Positions 6,770-15,015 are shown, counted from the stretch's first letter. The stretch: DNA of 18,375 nt from Firmicutes bacterium UBA5774 (GCA_002418625.1 DIEM01000070.1:1-18375); one strand, 5' to 3'. Made by a program: numbers and translations. The notes: generated by a model from the sequence alone, not told the origin.

Positions 6770-7495
6770 ATGTTTGAAGTCTTGGGCGTAACAAAAAAAT
6801 ATGGGAAAATGATTGCGAACGACAATGTCTCCATTACCGTTGGCAATGGCAAAATCGCTATACTGCTTGGCCCGAACGGCGCCGGCAAATCCACGGTGAT
6901 CAAATGCATCTGCGGCCTGCTCCGCTTCGAAGGAGACATCAGGATCTGCGGACATGAAAACCGCTCATTGGAAGCAAAGAAAATGCTGGGCTACGTCCCG
7001 GAGATTCCGGCGCTCTACAGCATGCTTACTGTCGAGGAACATCTCGAATTCATCGCGAGGGCGTATTCCCTGACTGATTGGGAACCTTATGCCGAAGAGC
7101 TGATGACAAGATTCGAGCTTTCCGATAAAAGAAAAAAACTGGGCAAGGAACTTTCAAAAGGCATGCAGCAAAAAGTCAGCATCTGCTGCGCGCTTCTGCC
7201 AAGGCCCCGGGTTGTCATATTCGATGAACCGCTGGTCGGTCTTGATCCCAAGGCTATCAAGGAATTGAAGCTCGTTTTCCGGGATCTGAAAGACGGCGGA
7301 GCGACGCTTCTGATCAGCACGCATATGATCGACAGCGTTGAGGATTATTGGGATGTCACTCATATCATGGCCCAGGGGAAAATCCTCGCTTCGCGCTCCA
7401 GGGACGACCTGATGCAGACCGGCGAAAGCCTGGAGGACCTTTTTTTCTCGATCACCGATTGCGATTCGAACGGCCGGGAGGAATCCCGCTCATGA
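6770..7495 (+). CDS. ABC transporter ATP-binding protein
   Basis: This is a 241-residue nucleotide-binding subunit that should power the membrane protein encoded next. Walker A is GPNGAGKST (residues 34-42), the ABC signature is LSKGMQQ (about 128-134), Walker B is VVIFDEP with Asp152-Glu153, and a switch His follows in LLISTHM. The Q-loop position reads GYVPE, with Glu instead of Gln, as in many exporters of the multidrug/CcmA-like group. ATG 6770 has GGAG 8 nt upstream. Its stop overlaps the start of the next gene in ATGA, so the two are translationally coupled. The cargo cannot be told from sequence. Confidence 0.94.
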   Translation: MFEVLGVTKKYGKMIANDNVSITVGNGKIAILLGPNGAGKSTVIKCICGLLRFEGDIRICGHENRSLEAKKMLGYVPEIPALYSMLTVEEHLEFIARAYSLTDWEPYAEELMTRFELSDKRKKLGKELSKGMQQKVSICCALLPRPRVVIFDEPLVGLDPKAIKELKLVFRDLKDGGATLLISTHMIDSVEDYWDVTHIMAQGKILASRSRDDLMQTGESLEDLFFSITDCDSNGREESRS

Positions 7496-9078
7496 GAGGC
7501 ATCTTCTATCTCTGGCGCATCACGATCAAGAACCGGATTCTGCATCTGAAAGAGCATCCGGCTCAAATGGCTGCTTACATCCTTATCGCAGCCCTATTGA
7601 TATTCGTTCTGGCGACATCCGGGATTTCAAGGCCTTTTCCTGCAACCGAATACCATGATCTCAGCGAATTGAAAGCTTTCATGATCGCAATGCTTCTTTT
7701 TGTGTTCTATTCCTCCGTCACCAGCGGGCTGTCTTCGGGCAGCAGTTTTTTTGGCCTTCATGATGTAAATCTGCTTTTCACGGCGCCGATCTCCCCGAGG
7801 AAGATCCTGATCTACGGACTGATCCGTCAGATGAGTGCTTCGCTGATTGCTTCCGTCTTCATCCTTTTCCAGGCTCATTTATTAAGGGAACGCTATAATA
7901 TCGAATTCAAAATGCTGCTGCTCCTTTTGCTTGCTTATGCGCTTGCACTCGTTTCAGCACAAATCGTCGCAATGGTCATTTACACATTCACCAATAGCCA
8001 TGATTTTCGAAAAAAAATCGTTCGGATATCCTTTTACAGCTCGCTTGCACCCTTGTTAATCGTATTCGTGATCAATGCGATAAACGGCTTCAGTCCGGCC
8101 GCCGCTGCCGCTGCATCTTTAAACGCCGGCTGGGTGGACTGGTATCCGGTCGTCGGATGGATCACAGGCTCAGTTTTTTCGCTGATGTCGGGAGATCCGG
8201 CAGCCGCGCTTCAATTTTCAATACTGACTTTCACAGGCATGCTGGCCATGATCGTCGTTATAATGAAAACCAATATCGATTATTACGAGGATGTGCTTCA
8301 GGCTACCGAGAGGATGCATCAGCGCATGGAAGCCGCAAGGGAAGGCCGGATATCGGATGCGAAATCCGCCGATAAGATCCGTTTGAAGGATCGGAAGGGT
8401 ATCCGCCGCGGCAAGGGTGCCAGCGTTATTTTCTTCAAGCATATGCTTGAAAACAGGCGGGGAGGCTATCTGTTCTTTGACAACACGACATTCATCCAAT
8501 GTGTTGCAATGATTGTTTTTACTCTCGTCATCCAAGACAGCGGAGGTTTGTTTTCCGTGTTCATATTTTCGGTGTTCTTTCAGCTTTTTACCCAGTCCGC
8601 TTCCCGATGGATCAAGGAGCTGGTGCTTCCATACATCTTCCTGATCCCCGTCAGTCCATTCCTGAAGCTGGTATATTCCTGCATGGAATCGATCATCAAA
8701 ACACTGACAGACGGCATATTCATCTTCGTTCCCGTGGGTCTGATCCTCAATGCGCCGCCCTTTGACATCGCCGCCTGCATTCTTGCTCGTACCGGCTTCG
8801 GCATCCTGTTCACCGCAGGCAACTTATTGTCCGAAAAAGTGCTGGGCTCCCTGTCCAGCAAAGGTGTCCTTGTTTTACTCTACTTATTGATGATGGCGCT
8901 GCTCACTTTTCCCGGCATCGCCCTCGCGGTCATGCTCCCGATGGCCATGCCTTCGTCTTATGCATTCGCGCTGGCGCTCCTGGTCACTTTCTTATGGAAT
9001 ACTGCCATCGCATCCATCATCATCAGCCAATGTAAAAACATTCTCCATAATACGGATATTTCTTCATCCATTCAATAA
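7492..9078 (+). CDS. Putative ABC exporter membrane subunit
   Basis: The 528-residue protein is very hydrophobic. Around ten likely membrane helices are visible: early ones at about residues 25-45 (MAAYILIAALLIFVLATSG) and 65-80, a run in the middle such as LLLLLLAYALALVSAQIVAMVIY, and a C-terminal block ending in LALLVTFLWNTAIASIII. A charged cytoplasmic segment of about 70 residues lies in the middle (RMHQRMEAAREGRISDAKSADK). It resembles the large 'putative ABC exporter' permeases of Clostridia. That family name is recalled and was not searched. ATG 7492 overlaps the ATPase stop. The gene ends 9 bp before the convergent YaiI-type gene, with no clear terminator between. Confidence 0.8.
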   Translation: MRGIFYLWRITIKNRILHLKEHPAQMAAYILIAALLIFVLATSGISRPFPATEYHDLSELKAFMIAMLLFVFYSSVTSGLSSGSSFFGLHDVNLLFTAPISPRKILIYGLIRQMSASLIASVFILFQAHLLRERYNIEFKMLLLLLLAYALALVSAQIVAMVIYTFTNSHDFRKKIVRISFYSSLAPLLIVFVINAINGFSPAAAAAASLNAGWVDWYPVVGWITGSVFSLMSGDPAAALQFSILTFTGMLAMIVVIMKTNIDYYEDVLQATERMHQRMEAAREGRISDAKSADKIRLKDRKGIRRGKGASVIFFKHMLENRRGGYLFFDNTTFIQCVAMIVFTLVIQDSGGLFSVFIFSVFFQLFTQSASRWIKELVLPYIFLIPVSPFLKLVYSCMESIIKTLTDGIFIFVPVGLILNAPPFDIAACILARTGFGILFTAGNLLSEKVLGSLSSKGVLVLLYLLMMALLTFPGIALAVMLPMAMPSSYAFALALLVTFLWNTAIASIIISQCKNILHNTDISSSIQ

Positions 9079-9087
9079 TCAACAACT

Positions 9088-9525
9088 TCAAGAATCCGGC
9101 CCGATCAGCTTCAGCAATGCTTCCTCGAAATCAACATCCTGGCTTCTGCTTCTCTTCGGCGGCCCTTTGGTCCTGCCGCCGGCGCTTCTGATTTTCCTGT
9201 TCTGATGTCTTCCCATAAGCAGTCCGTCAATATTTCCGCCGTCATACAGCATGCCGTTCTGGCTGATGGCCAAGGCTCCTTTGGCAAGAGCCATCGCAGC
9301 AACGCCGTAATCCTGCGTCACGACGACATCACCCTTTCCCGCCAGGTTTACGAGCTTGAAATCCGCTGCGTCCGCACCCCTCGATACGACGATCACCTCG
9401 CTGTAGCCATCATTATATTCATGGCTCGTATCAATGACCATCGTCACGGGTATGCCATTTTTTTTTGCGATATCGACGATAATGCCCTTGACGGGGCATG
9501 CATCAGCATCCACCAGTATCCTCAT
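9088..9525 (-). CDS. YaiI/YqxD family protein (DUF188, UPF0178)
   Basis: The 145-residue protein begins MRILVDADACPVKGII, the hallmark of the YaiI/YqxD family, with early acidic residues Asp6 and Asp8. It goes on with VTQDYGVAAMALAKGA, SQNGMLY and GRHQNRKIRSAGGRTKGPPKRS. The family has a PIN/NYN-like nuclease fold by prediction, but its biochemical role is not established. The start codon follows the stop of the EFR1-type gene with no spacer (TAGATG) and has no clear ribosome binding site, so it is probably translated by coupling. Confidence 0.92.
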   Translation of the reverse strand: MRILVDADACPVKGIIVDIAKKNGIPVTMVIDTSHEYNDGYSEVIVVSRGADAADFKLVNLAGKGDVVVTQDYGVAAMALAKGALAISQNGMLYDGGNIDGLLMGRHQNRKIRSAGGRTKGPPKRSRSQDVDFEEALLKLIGPDS

Positions 9526-10335
9526 CTATTTACCCATAAGTTCATCAATATCGAACCAATCCTTCACCTCTATTCCTGAAAACGGCCGCTTCAGATGGAT
9601 TGCCTTTTGCGGGCATCCATAGATGCATCGCATGCAAAAAGTACAATCGGATCCGAATTTTATTTTACCGCTATCCATGCTGATATTGCGGGTCGGACAT
9701 TCGGAAACACATTTTCCGCATAAATTGCAGCGGTCTGTCACCTTCAGGTGGAATTTGCCGACAAAACGGGCGCCCGTCCATTCAGCTCTGCCGAGCACAG
9801 CCGTTATCCTGGTGTCGATTCCCGGCTTGAAAGTCTTTTTCCTTCCTTTTACGATCTCCTCCGCGACAATTTTCACAAGATCGTCCGCTCTGCCCACGAT
9901 TTGCCTGACCGTGTCATCATCATATCTCACAATGAAATTGGAAGGCATCTGGATCACTTCCTCATAAACTGTCTTGTAGCCTTTCCGCGCCAGAACTTTT
10001 TTCAGCAGCAGCGACGACCCTTTATTGAACCTTGATTTTCCACCGGCCGTCTTGACGATGAACGCGCTTTTTCCGTTCCCGGAAGGCAGCAGCTTTGCGA
10101 ATCTGATCACGATCTCTGGCGCATTAAAGGAATGGACTGGATAAAGGATTCCGATCCGATCGAAATCCGAGCCCCCGGCAATCGGCTCACCGCTGCCTTT
10201 ATCAAGCTTTTGCAGCATTTCCGGAATATAATTCAAATGCACATCCTGGCCTTGATCCCGGAATTCAGCCGACAACCTTTCAGCGACTCTTTCTGTAAAA
10301 CCGGTTCCGGTAAAATAAAACATTGATATTCTCAT
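9526..10335 (-). CDS. EFR1-type flavodoxin/ferredoxin fusion protein
   Basis: This 269-residue redox protein combines an N-terminal flavodoxin-like domain with a C-terminal 2[4Fe-4S] ferredoxin domain. The start MRISMFYFTGTGFTERVA matches the FMN phosphate-binding loop (T/S-G-T-G) of flavodoxins. The clusters are CNLCGKCVSECP (first Cys about 203) and CTFCMRCIYGCP (first Cys about 231), each a full CxxCxxCxxxCP set. ATG 10335 is used because GGGAGGTG lies 6 nt upstream. A GTG 9 nt earlier overlaps that site and is rejected. The EFR1 family is common in strict anaerobes, and the electron partner is unknown. It is co-translated with the YaiI-type gene. Confidence 0.9.
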   Translation of the reverse strand: MRISMFYFTGTGFTERVAERLSAEFRDQGQDVHLNYIPEMLQKLDKGSGEPIAGGSDFDRIGILYPVHSFNAPEIVIRFAKLLPSGNGKSAFIVKTAGGKSRFNKGSSLLLKKVLARKGYKTVYEEVIQMPSNFIVRYDDDTVRQIVGRADDLVKIVAEEIVKGRKKTFKPGIDTRITAVLGRAEWTGARFVGKFHLKVTDRCNLCGKCVSECPTRNISMDSGKIKFGSDCTFCMRCIYGCPQKAIHLKRPFSGIEVKDWFDIDELMGK

Positions 10336-10376
10336 CCGGATCACCTCCCAATAAACTTAGAATAACACAAACGCAC

Positions 10377-10412
10377 AAAAAAAAATACTGCCATGCTGAT
10401 GCACGGCAGTAT
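10377..10412 (-). terminator. Intrinsic terminator downstream of the DUF4173 module
   Basis: On the minus strand ATACTGCC (10412-10405) pairs with GGCAGTAT (10392-10385). Inner bases TGC/GCA extend the stem around a TCAG loop, and nine consecutive T follow (10385-10377). It is 129 bp beyond the DUF4173 stop and only 41 bp before the EFR1-type start, so it separates the two transcripts. Confidence 0.88.
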
Positions 10413-10541
10413 GTATTGCCTGATGGCTGCCTGTGTTCGGCTGAGCGCTCCGCGTTTGCCGGCTGTCATGGCATGGCGCTCACCGATGGCGCCGGAGCTT
10501 CGAAGGCATGCGGTCTTACTCTTTACGGATCCAAGGCCGGC

Positions 10542-12038
10542 CTAGATGAGACTCCTGATCCTGTCCGCCTTATATGCCTGCAGATTGAAATCGCGGAAGG
10601 ATACATCATGCCCCATCCGATCCACCATACTCGGATCTTTCGCTATTGCCTCCGCAAGGCTGTTTTTCAGATCATCATCGTCAGTTTCAAGATATAGCTC
10701 ATACATATATGGGACCGCGGCATCGGACAGGTCCCCCAATGCTTCAACATCCAGGCTTTCAAGCGTTCCCTGATTATATCGGTCTATATTGTAGCGCGCG
10801 ATCAAACCATCGACGTTTCCAAAGCAAAGCACCATGAAAAAGATTACAAAGCCCAGCATCAGAATCCTTGCAGCATTGAAGCGCCTGAACTGCCTGACTG
10901 CAATAATTGCAAAAATGAAAAACAGCAATACCATGAACCAGGTCGTATATACTCTCAACAGGGTCAGGCCGTAATAGGCGATGTACATCCCCATCTTGCT
11001 CAAGGCGGTCGTGATCAGCATCAGCGTGAATACACATAATACGGCCGTTTCTATTTGAAGCACTTTCACTCTTTCACGCTTTGCAACGATATGGGCAAAA
11101 GCGATCACAGCCAGATCGATGCCGGCAACGGCACATAATTCAAAAAATCCCCGTCTTGCATATTCCGAATAAGTCGTGAATTCAGGCAGGCTGTTTCCAA
11201 ATGCCGAGAACAAATATGTGGTCTGGGTGAGGAAAAACAACACATAGACGATATTGAGGGCAGCCAGAGCTGCATAGACAGTCATGCCCGGAACGAATCT
11301 TAAAGAGGCGGCATGCCTGTCTGCGGACTCCATTGAAACCGTACCGGTATGGCGTTCGTACCGGTCGCCGTATACCAGCCCGTACAGGTAGCAGGCCACA
11401 GGCACTCCCATGAGAAATTGGACTATATACTCTACGATGTCTTCTGACAGCGTGATTCGTATGCTGCTGACGAATCCCTCAAAAACTGCGTCAGCGCTGA
11501 CGAGAAGACTGACAACAAGGAAGAGGACCGGCAGGATCATCAGCACTCCCAAGGCTCCGGCCAAAATGCCCCTGCCTTTCTGATGCCTGGCCACAAGATG
11601 CTTTATGCCGCCGAAGCAGCATGAAAAATTGCGGAACGGTACGGCTATCAACTGGTTGACAATATCTCCAAGAATATAGATCGATATCCTGTTTTCCAAG
11701 GTTCTTCCTGTTGCCAGAGATATCCAGTAGACGACCGTGACGGACAGAAAAATAAAATTGAATCCTTTGATCAACATATTGTCGAACAGCAGAAATGCCG
11801 ATGCGGATAATGCAATGATTGCCAAACAAAGCAGGCTTTTTCCCGTTTGGCGAAAGCCGCCCTGTCTGAGATAAACTGCCGCAGCAATGCAAAATAACGC
11901 TGTAAAGACGGCAACACCGGCACCGAGGCTTTCCACCGAAATCAAATTCCAATACAGAAACCCACACAGCAGCATCGTGAACGCAAATACGATATCCTCA
12001 GCTGCATAGTCCGCTTTGCACAATGGGGCGCTATTCAT
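10542..12038 (-). CDS. DUF4173 family multi-pass membrane protein
   Basis: This is a 498-residue integral membrane protein with about 11-12 hydrophobic segments (for instance FTMLLCGFLYWNLISV, GVLMILPVLFLVVSLLV, WFMVLLFFIFAIIAV and ILMLGFVIFFMVLCFG). The DUF4173 hallmarks are present: EYARRGFFELCAVAGIDLAVI and YYGLTLLRVYTTWFMVLL. The last roughly 85 residues are soluble and acidic and contain ALGDLSDAAVPYMYELYLETDDDD. ATG 12038 is preferred because AAGGGAG lies 9 nt upstream; ATG 12047 is too close to that site. The start overlaps the XRE gene stop by 8 bp, so translation is coupled. No biochemical function is known for the family. Confidence 0.86.
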   Translation of the reverse strand: MNSAPLCKADYAAEDIVFAFTMLLCGFLYWNLISVESLGAGVAVFTALFCIAAAVYLRQGGFRQTGKSLLCLAIIALSASAFLLFDNMLIKGFNFIFLSVTVVYWISLATGRTLENRISIYILGDIVNQLIAVPFRNFSCCFGGIKHLVARHQKGRGILAGALGVLMILPVLFLVVSLLVSADAVFEGFVSSIRITLSEDIVEYIVQFLMGVPVACYLYGLVYGDRYERHTGTVSMESADRHAASLRFVPGMTVYAALAALNIVYVLFFLTQTTYLFSAFGNSLPEFTTYSEYARRGFFELCAVAGIDLAVIAFAHIVAKRERVKVLQIETAVLCVFTLMLITTALSKMGMYIAYYGLTLLRVYTTWFMVLLFFIFAIIAVRQFRRFNAARILMLGFVIFFMVLCFGNVDGLIARYNIDRYNQGTLESLDVEALGDLSDAAVPYMYELYLETDDDDLKNSLAEAIAKDPSMVDRMGHDVSFRDFNLQAYKADRIRSLI

Positions 12039-12252
12039 GTCCCGCATCTCCCTTCTTATACTCCAGGATGTCTCCGGGCTGACAATCCAGCACTCTGCAG
12101 ATTTCTTCCAGCGTCGAAAATCTGATTGCCTTTGCCTTATTGTTTTTCAATATCGATAGGTTCGCCGGAGTGATCCCTATTTTATCCGACAGTTCGCCGG
12201 CAGACATCTTTCTTTTTGCCATTATGACGTCCAGATTGACTATTATTGCCAT
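12031..12252 (-). CDS. Small XRE-family (Cro/C1-type) transcriptional regulator
   Basis: The 73-residue product is essentially one helix-turn-helix domain: MAKRKMSAGELSDKIGITPANLSILKN followed by FSTLEEICRVLDCQPGDILEY. It matches the stand-alone Cro/C1 group often found next to DUF2975 genes in Firmicutes. A good ribosome binding site (GGAAGGGAGG) lies before ATG 12252. It is 15 bp behind the DUF2975 gene and overlaps the DUF4173 start. By analogy it probably controls its own operon, and possible target sites lie around 12775-12811. That role is inferred. Confidence 0.93.
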   Translation of the reverse strand: MAIIVNLDVIMAKRKMSAGELSDKIGITPANLSILKNNKAKAIRFSTLEEICRVLDCQPGDILEYKKGDAGHE

Positions 12253-12267
12253 GCGGATCCCTCCTTC

Positions 12268-12714
12268 CTATATGGTAAAATCATTTTCTCTCTTTATATG
12301 AACCGCCTGCTCTATAACATTCTTGACGACTCTCAGTATCAATCCCAAAAATGCGGCAGCCACTGCAACAATCAGGAGAAAGATGTAATAGAATCCTGAC
12401 ACGAATAATATGGCCGAAACTGCAAAGCAGCACCATGATATGAACCGCAGCAGCCTGACATTCGATTCAATGAACACTTCATTCTTTTCAATATTGGCCA
12501 GAAGCCTGTCAAGGCAGAACAGGGAGACAGCCCCGGGCACTATGCAGGCATAAAGCGTGACCATCAGCGGAAATGCCACTTCCGGATTTTTACCGGCATA
12601 GCCGACATAACTGTTCACCATGAACGGCATGGCGAAAGCAAAGGCAACGACCAGCGCAATCGCGATTTTCGTGCATATTGAAGATAGTTTTACGGATTTA
12701 CTTGGATTCCACAT
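12268..12714 (-). CDS. DUF2975 family membrane protein
   Basis: The 148-residue protein has four likely membrane helices: ICTKIAIALVVAFAFAMPFMV, FPLMVTLYACIVPGAVSLFCL, LLRFISWCCFAVSAILFVSG and YIFLLIVAVAAAFLGLILRVV. The segment LLANIEKNEVFIESNVRLLRFISW is the family hallmark. DUF2975 proteins are typically encoded with a small XRE regulator, as here, and their function is not established. ATG 12714 has a weak AGGAA site upstream. It is the first gene after a perfect promoter, so it leads the DUF2975-XRE-DUF4173 operon. Confidence 0.9.
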   Translation of the reverse strand: MWNPSKSVKLSSICTKIAIALVVAFAFAMPFMVNSYVGYAGKNPEVAFPLMVTLYACIVPGAVSLFCLDRLLANIEKNEVFIESNVRLLRFISWCCFAVSAILFVSGFYYIFLLIVAVAAAFLGLILRVVKNVIEQAVHIKRENDFTI

Positions 12715-12748
12715 TGTTTCGGTTCCTTTCTTTCAATATTTCATGCTA

Positions 12749-12777
12749 ATTATATCCATACTCTTATTGAATGTCAA
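12749..12777 (-). promoter_or_regulatory. Perfect sigma-A promoter of the DUF2975-XRE-DUF4173 operon
   Basis: The minus strand reads TTGACA (12777-12772), exactly 17 nt, then TATAAT (12754-12749), about 35 bp before the DUF2975 start. Such a full consensus promoter usually needs a repressor, and the operon encodes one candidate. Confidence 0.85.
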
Positions 12778-12811
12778 TATTAATTTATTGTTTATCAATA
12801 TATTCATATTG
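12775..12811. promoter_or_regulatory. Candidate operator: CAAT/ATTG inverted repeats upstream of the -35 box
   Basis: The perfect inverted repeat CAATAT-ATTC-ATATTG lies at 12796-12811. A second symmetric pair, CAAT...ATTG, lies at 12775-12790 and touches the -35 box. Small XRE regulators commonly bind such half-sites, but the region is very AT-rich and chance symmetry is possible. Confidence 0.35.
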
Positions 12812-12898
12812 TTTAATGGTATCTCAGTAATTACTCCTGCCAGAATTGAGGCGGATCCGATCAAGACTCAAATGAAGCCCGAATTCAATTCATTTTTA

Positions 12899-12927
12899 TT
12901 GACGATAATGTTCGCAGAGCGTATTAT
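12899..12927 (+). promoter_or_regulatory. Promoter of the exonuclease gene
   Basis: TTGACG (12899-12904), a 17-nt spacer and TATTAT (12922-12927) fit a vegetative promoter. The expected start site is some 40 bp before ATG 12979. It is divergent from the DUF2975 promoter. Confidence 0.65.
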
Positions 12928-12978
12928 AGAAACGATGTCAATGAAAATCAAAATGAGATAAAAGAGGTATACCCGTCT

Positions 12979-13839
12979 ATGGACATATCAAATATGACAC
13001 TCGTGGCCTTCGATATTGAAGCAAACGGTTACGGTCCACATGCCGGCGGCAGGATCATTGAACTGGGCGCATGCAAAATCGTCAACGGAAAAATAGCCGA
13101 CACATTTTCAAAGCTTGCAAATCCGGGCAGACGCGTCCGCCCGCTCGTTACGGATATCACGGGTATCACAAACGATATGCTCAAGACTGCGGATCCGATC
13201 GAAACCGTAATGATTTCATTCAGGAATTTCATTGGTGATTCTACAATCGTTGCGCATGATGCCGATCAGGATATGGAATTCCTCAACATTGCTTTTAAGA
13301 ATCAGGGCATTCCGTTCGACAATACCTATATCTGCACGAAGAGGGCTTTCAATAAACTGAAAAAAGTCCGAAATTTTGAATGCACCGATTCGCTGTCCAG
13401 TATTGCAAATGCATTTGAAATAGAGCAGGATCAAGCGCATCGCGCCGGCGATGACGCCATTGTCACGGCCCGGATCCTCCTGAAAATACATGAGCTGTGT
13501 CCCGATGCCGTCGATATTGTCGACGTGAATTCTCCGGCCAATATGAAATACAAGCAGCTTTTCGATAACGGAATGCCGCTTATGGAAATATCGGATATAA
13601 GAGGCTGTAAATTGTCAACCGTCGAGAAGCAGTTTTTGAATTGGCTCAACCTGAAAAATATGCATAAATACGTCGACTTCATAGAATCAAACATGCCTGA
13701 TATGCCGTTGCCTGTCATCTCGGATGAAGGCGACGCAAAGTCGAATACACGCTACAGTTTCCAGAGCAGACTTGCAAAGAAGATTTACTTTCTCAAGCAT
13801 CCCGATCTGGCAGGCGGAAAGACGGCGACCCAGCGCTGA
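12979..13839 (+). CDS. DEDDh 3'-5' exonuclease-family protein with possible C-terminal HTH
   Basis: Residues 5-175 form an RNase T/DNA-Pol III epsilon-like exonuclease domain that would hydrolyse DNA or RNA from the 3' end. The catalytic set is complete: Asp12 and Glu14 in AFDIEANG, Asp98 in VAHDADQDMEFL, and His154 plus Asp159 in HRAGDDAIVTARIL. Residues about 194-226 (LFDNGMPLMEISDIRG, then CKLSTVEKQFLNWL) resemble the helix-turn-helix at the C-terminus of RecQ-type helicases, followed by a basic tail. The 286-residue length exceeds a bare domain. ATG 12979 is preceded by AAAGAGGT about 10 nt away, with its own promoter upstream. The last 47 bp overlap the convergent glycerate kinase gene. 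Substrate and pathway are unknown; repair or RNA turnover are both possible. Confidence 0.9.
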   Translation: MDISNMTLVAFDIEANGYGPHAGGRIIELGACKIVNGKIADTFSKLANPGRRVRPLVTDITGITNDMLKTADPIETVMISFRNFIGDSTIVAHDADQDMEFLNIAFKNQGIPFDNTYICTKRAFNKLKKVRNFECTDSLSSIANAFEIEQDQAHRAGDDAIVTARILLKIHELCPDAVDIVDVNSPANMKYKQLFDNGMPLMEISDIRGCKLSTVEKQFLNWLNLKNMHKYVDFIESNMPDMPLPVISDEGDAKSNTRYSFQSRLAKKIYFLKHPDLAGGKTATQR

Positions 13840-14947
13840 TCATCGGCACTTTTTCGAGCGTCGCCCGCAGATCCTCCAGGCAATTTGCCTTTATTTCAGC
13901 GAAGCTTCCCCGTCCGCGGCCGGTTTCATATACTTCGGTCACTCCAATATCAAATATCGCGGTCATATTTTGATCCATGCTGCCAACCACAGCGATCACC
14001 GGAACGTTCCGGTGCTTGGCCCGGCCGGCGACACCGGAGACAACCTTGCCTGAAAGTGTCTGCTCATCCAAGCGGCCTTCTCCCGTAAATACGACATCGC
14101 ATCCCTGCAGCAGCTCTTCAAAGCCAACTAGATCCAGGATCGTATCAATACCCTGCTTGAGCTGGCCTTTCAGGAACGCATGCACGCCTGCCCCCATAGC
14201 GCCGGCTGCACCGGCGCCTTTCAGCAGTCCAACATCCATGCCCAGACATCTGTAGATCGTCCCGGCGAATTTTTCAAGCTGCCTGTCCAGCAATTCAACC
14301 GCTTCCGGACCAGCTCCCTTTTGAGGCGCGAACACGCAGGCAGCGCCTTGCCTGCCATGCATCGGATTGTCGATGTCACAAATCCCAATGATTTCGACCC
14401 CTTTGACCAGCCTTTCGATTTCAGTGATATCTATGCTGTCGACCTCGGATAATGTGCCCCCGACCGGAAGAAAATCTCTCCCGTTCGCATCACGGAACAC
14501 GGTGCCGAGCGCCGCAGCCATTCCGGCCCCCGCGTCATTTGTGCAGCTTCCTCCCAAGCCGATGATTATTTTTTTACACCCGCGGCGGATCGCATCACGG
14601 ATCAGCTCTCCGACGCCATAAGTCGTTGTCCTCAATGGATCAGGCCGATCCACCACTAAAGGCAGCCCTGCGGAAGCCGCCATTTCAATAATTGCGGTCT
14701 TTCCGGCCAGTCCATAAAAACTGTCGATATCCTCCATGTACGGTCCCTTTGTCTTCAGAAAAATCTTATTCCCACCTAGAGCCTCAAGCCAGCAATCCAC
14801 GGTTCCTTCTCCTCCGTCCGCGATCGGAATGGAAATCACCTCGCAATCCGGCCAGTGCTTCAGTATGACATCCTTCATTATATTGGAAATCTGGATGGAA
14901 TTCATCGTTCCCTTAAACGAATCAGGGACTAAAATACATTTTTTCAT
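13793..14947 (-). CDS. Glycerate kinase (GarK/GlxK family)
   Basis: The enzyme phosphorylates D-glycerate with ATP (the 2- or 3-phosphate product depends on the subtype), feeding glycerate into lower glycolysis. The 384-residue length is standard. Family motifs are MKKCILVPDSFKGTMNS at the start, IPIADGGEGTVD, IIGLGGSCTNDAGAGMAAALG, NPMHGRQGAACVFAPQKGA and VFTGEGRLDEQTLSGKV. ATG 14947 has GGAAGGA about 8 nt upstream; an in-frame ATG 42 nt earlier lacks such a site. It appears monocistronic, with no glyoxylate or tartronate genes nearby to indicate the source of glycerate. Its 3' end overlaps the exonuclease gene by 47 bp on the other strand. Confidence 0.95.
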   Translation of the reverse strand: MKKCILVPDSFKGTMNSIQISNIMKDVILKHWPDCEVISIPIADGGEGTVDCWLEALGGNKIFLKTKGPYMEDIDSFYGLAGKTAIIEMAASAGLPLVVDRPDPLRTTTYGVGELIRDAIRRGCKKIIIGLGGSCTNDAGAGMAAALGTVFRDANGRDFLPVGGTLSEVDSIDITEIERLVKGVEIIGICDIDNPMHGRQGAACVFAPQKGAGPEAVELLDRQLEKFAGTIYRCLGMDVGLLKGAGAAGAMGAGVHAFLKGQLKQGIDTILDLVGFEELLQGCDVVFTGEGRLDEQTLSGKVVSGVAGRAKHRNVPVIAVVGSMDQNMTAIFDIGVTEVYETGRGRGSFAEIKANCLEDLRATLEKVPMISAGSPSFRLPDRDA

Positions 14948-15015
14948 AATATTATCCTTCCAAGCCAGTTTAAAAGACCGAATGTCCAAAAAAGAATCAG
15001 GACCCGCTTTTAACT

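Noticed and set aside
10442..10482. TGAGCGC/GCGCTCA inverted repeat downstream of DUF4173
   Set aside because: It has a long loop, no T-run and several competing pairings in a GC-rich stretch. The strong terminator nearby at 10377-10412 already explains the transcript end.
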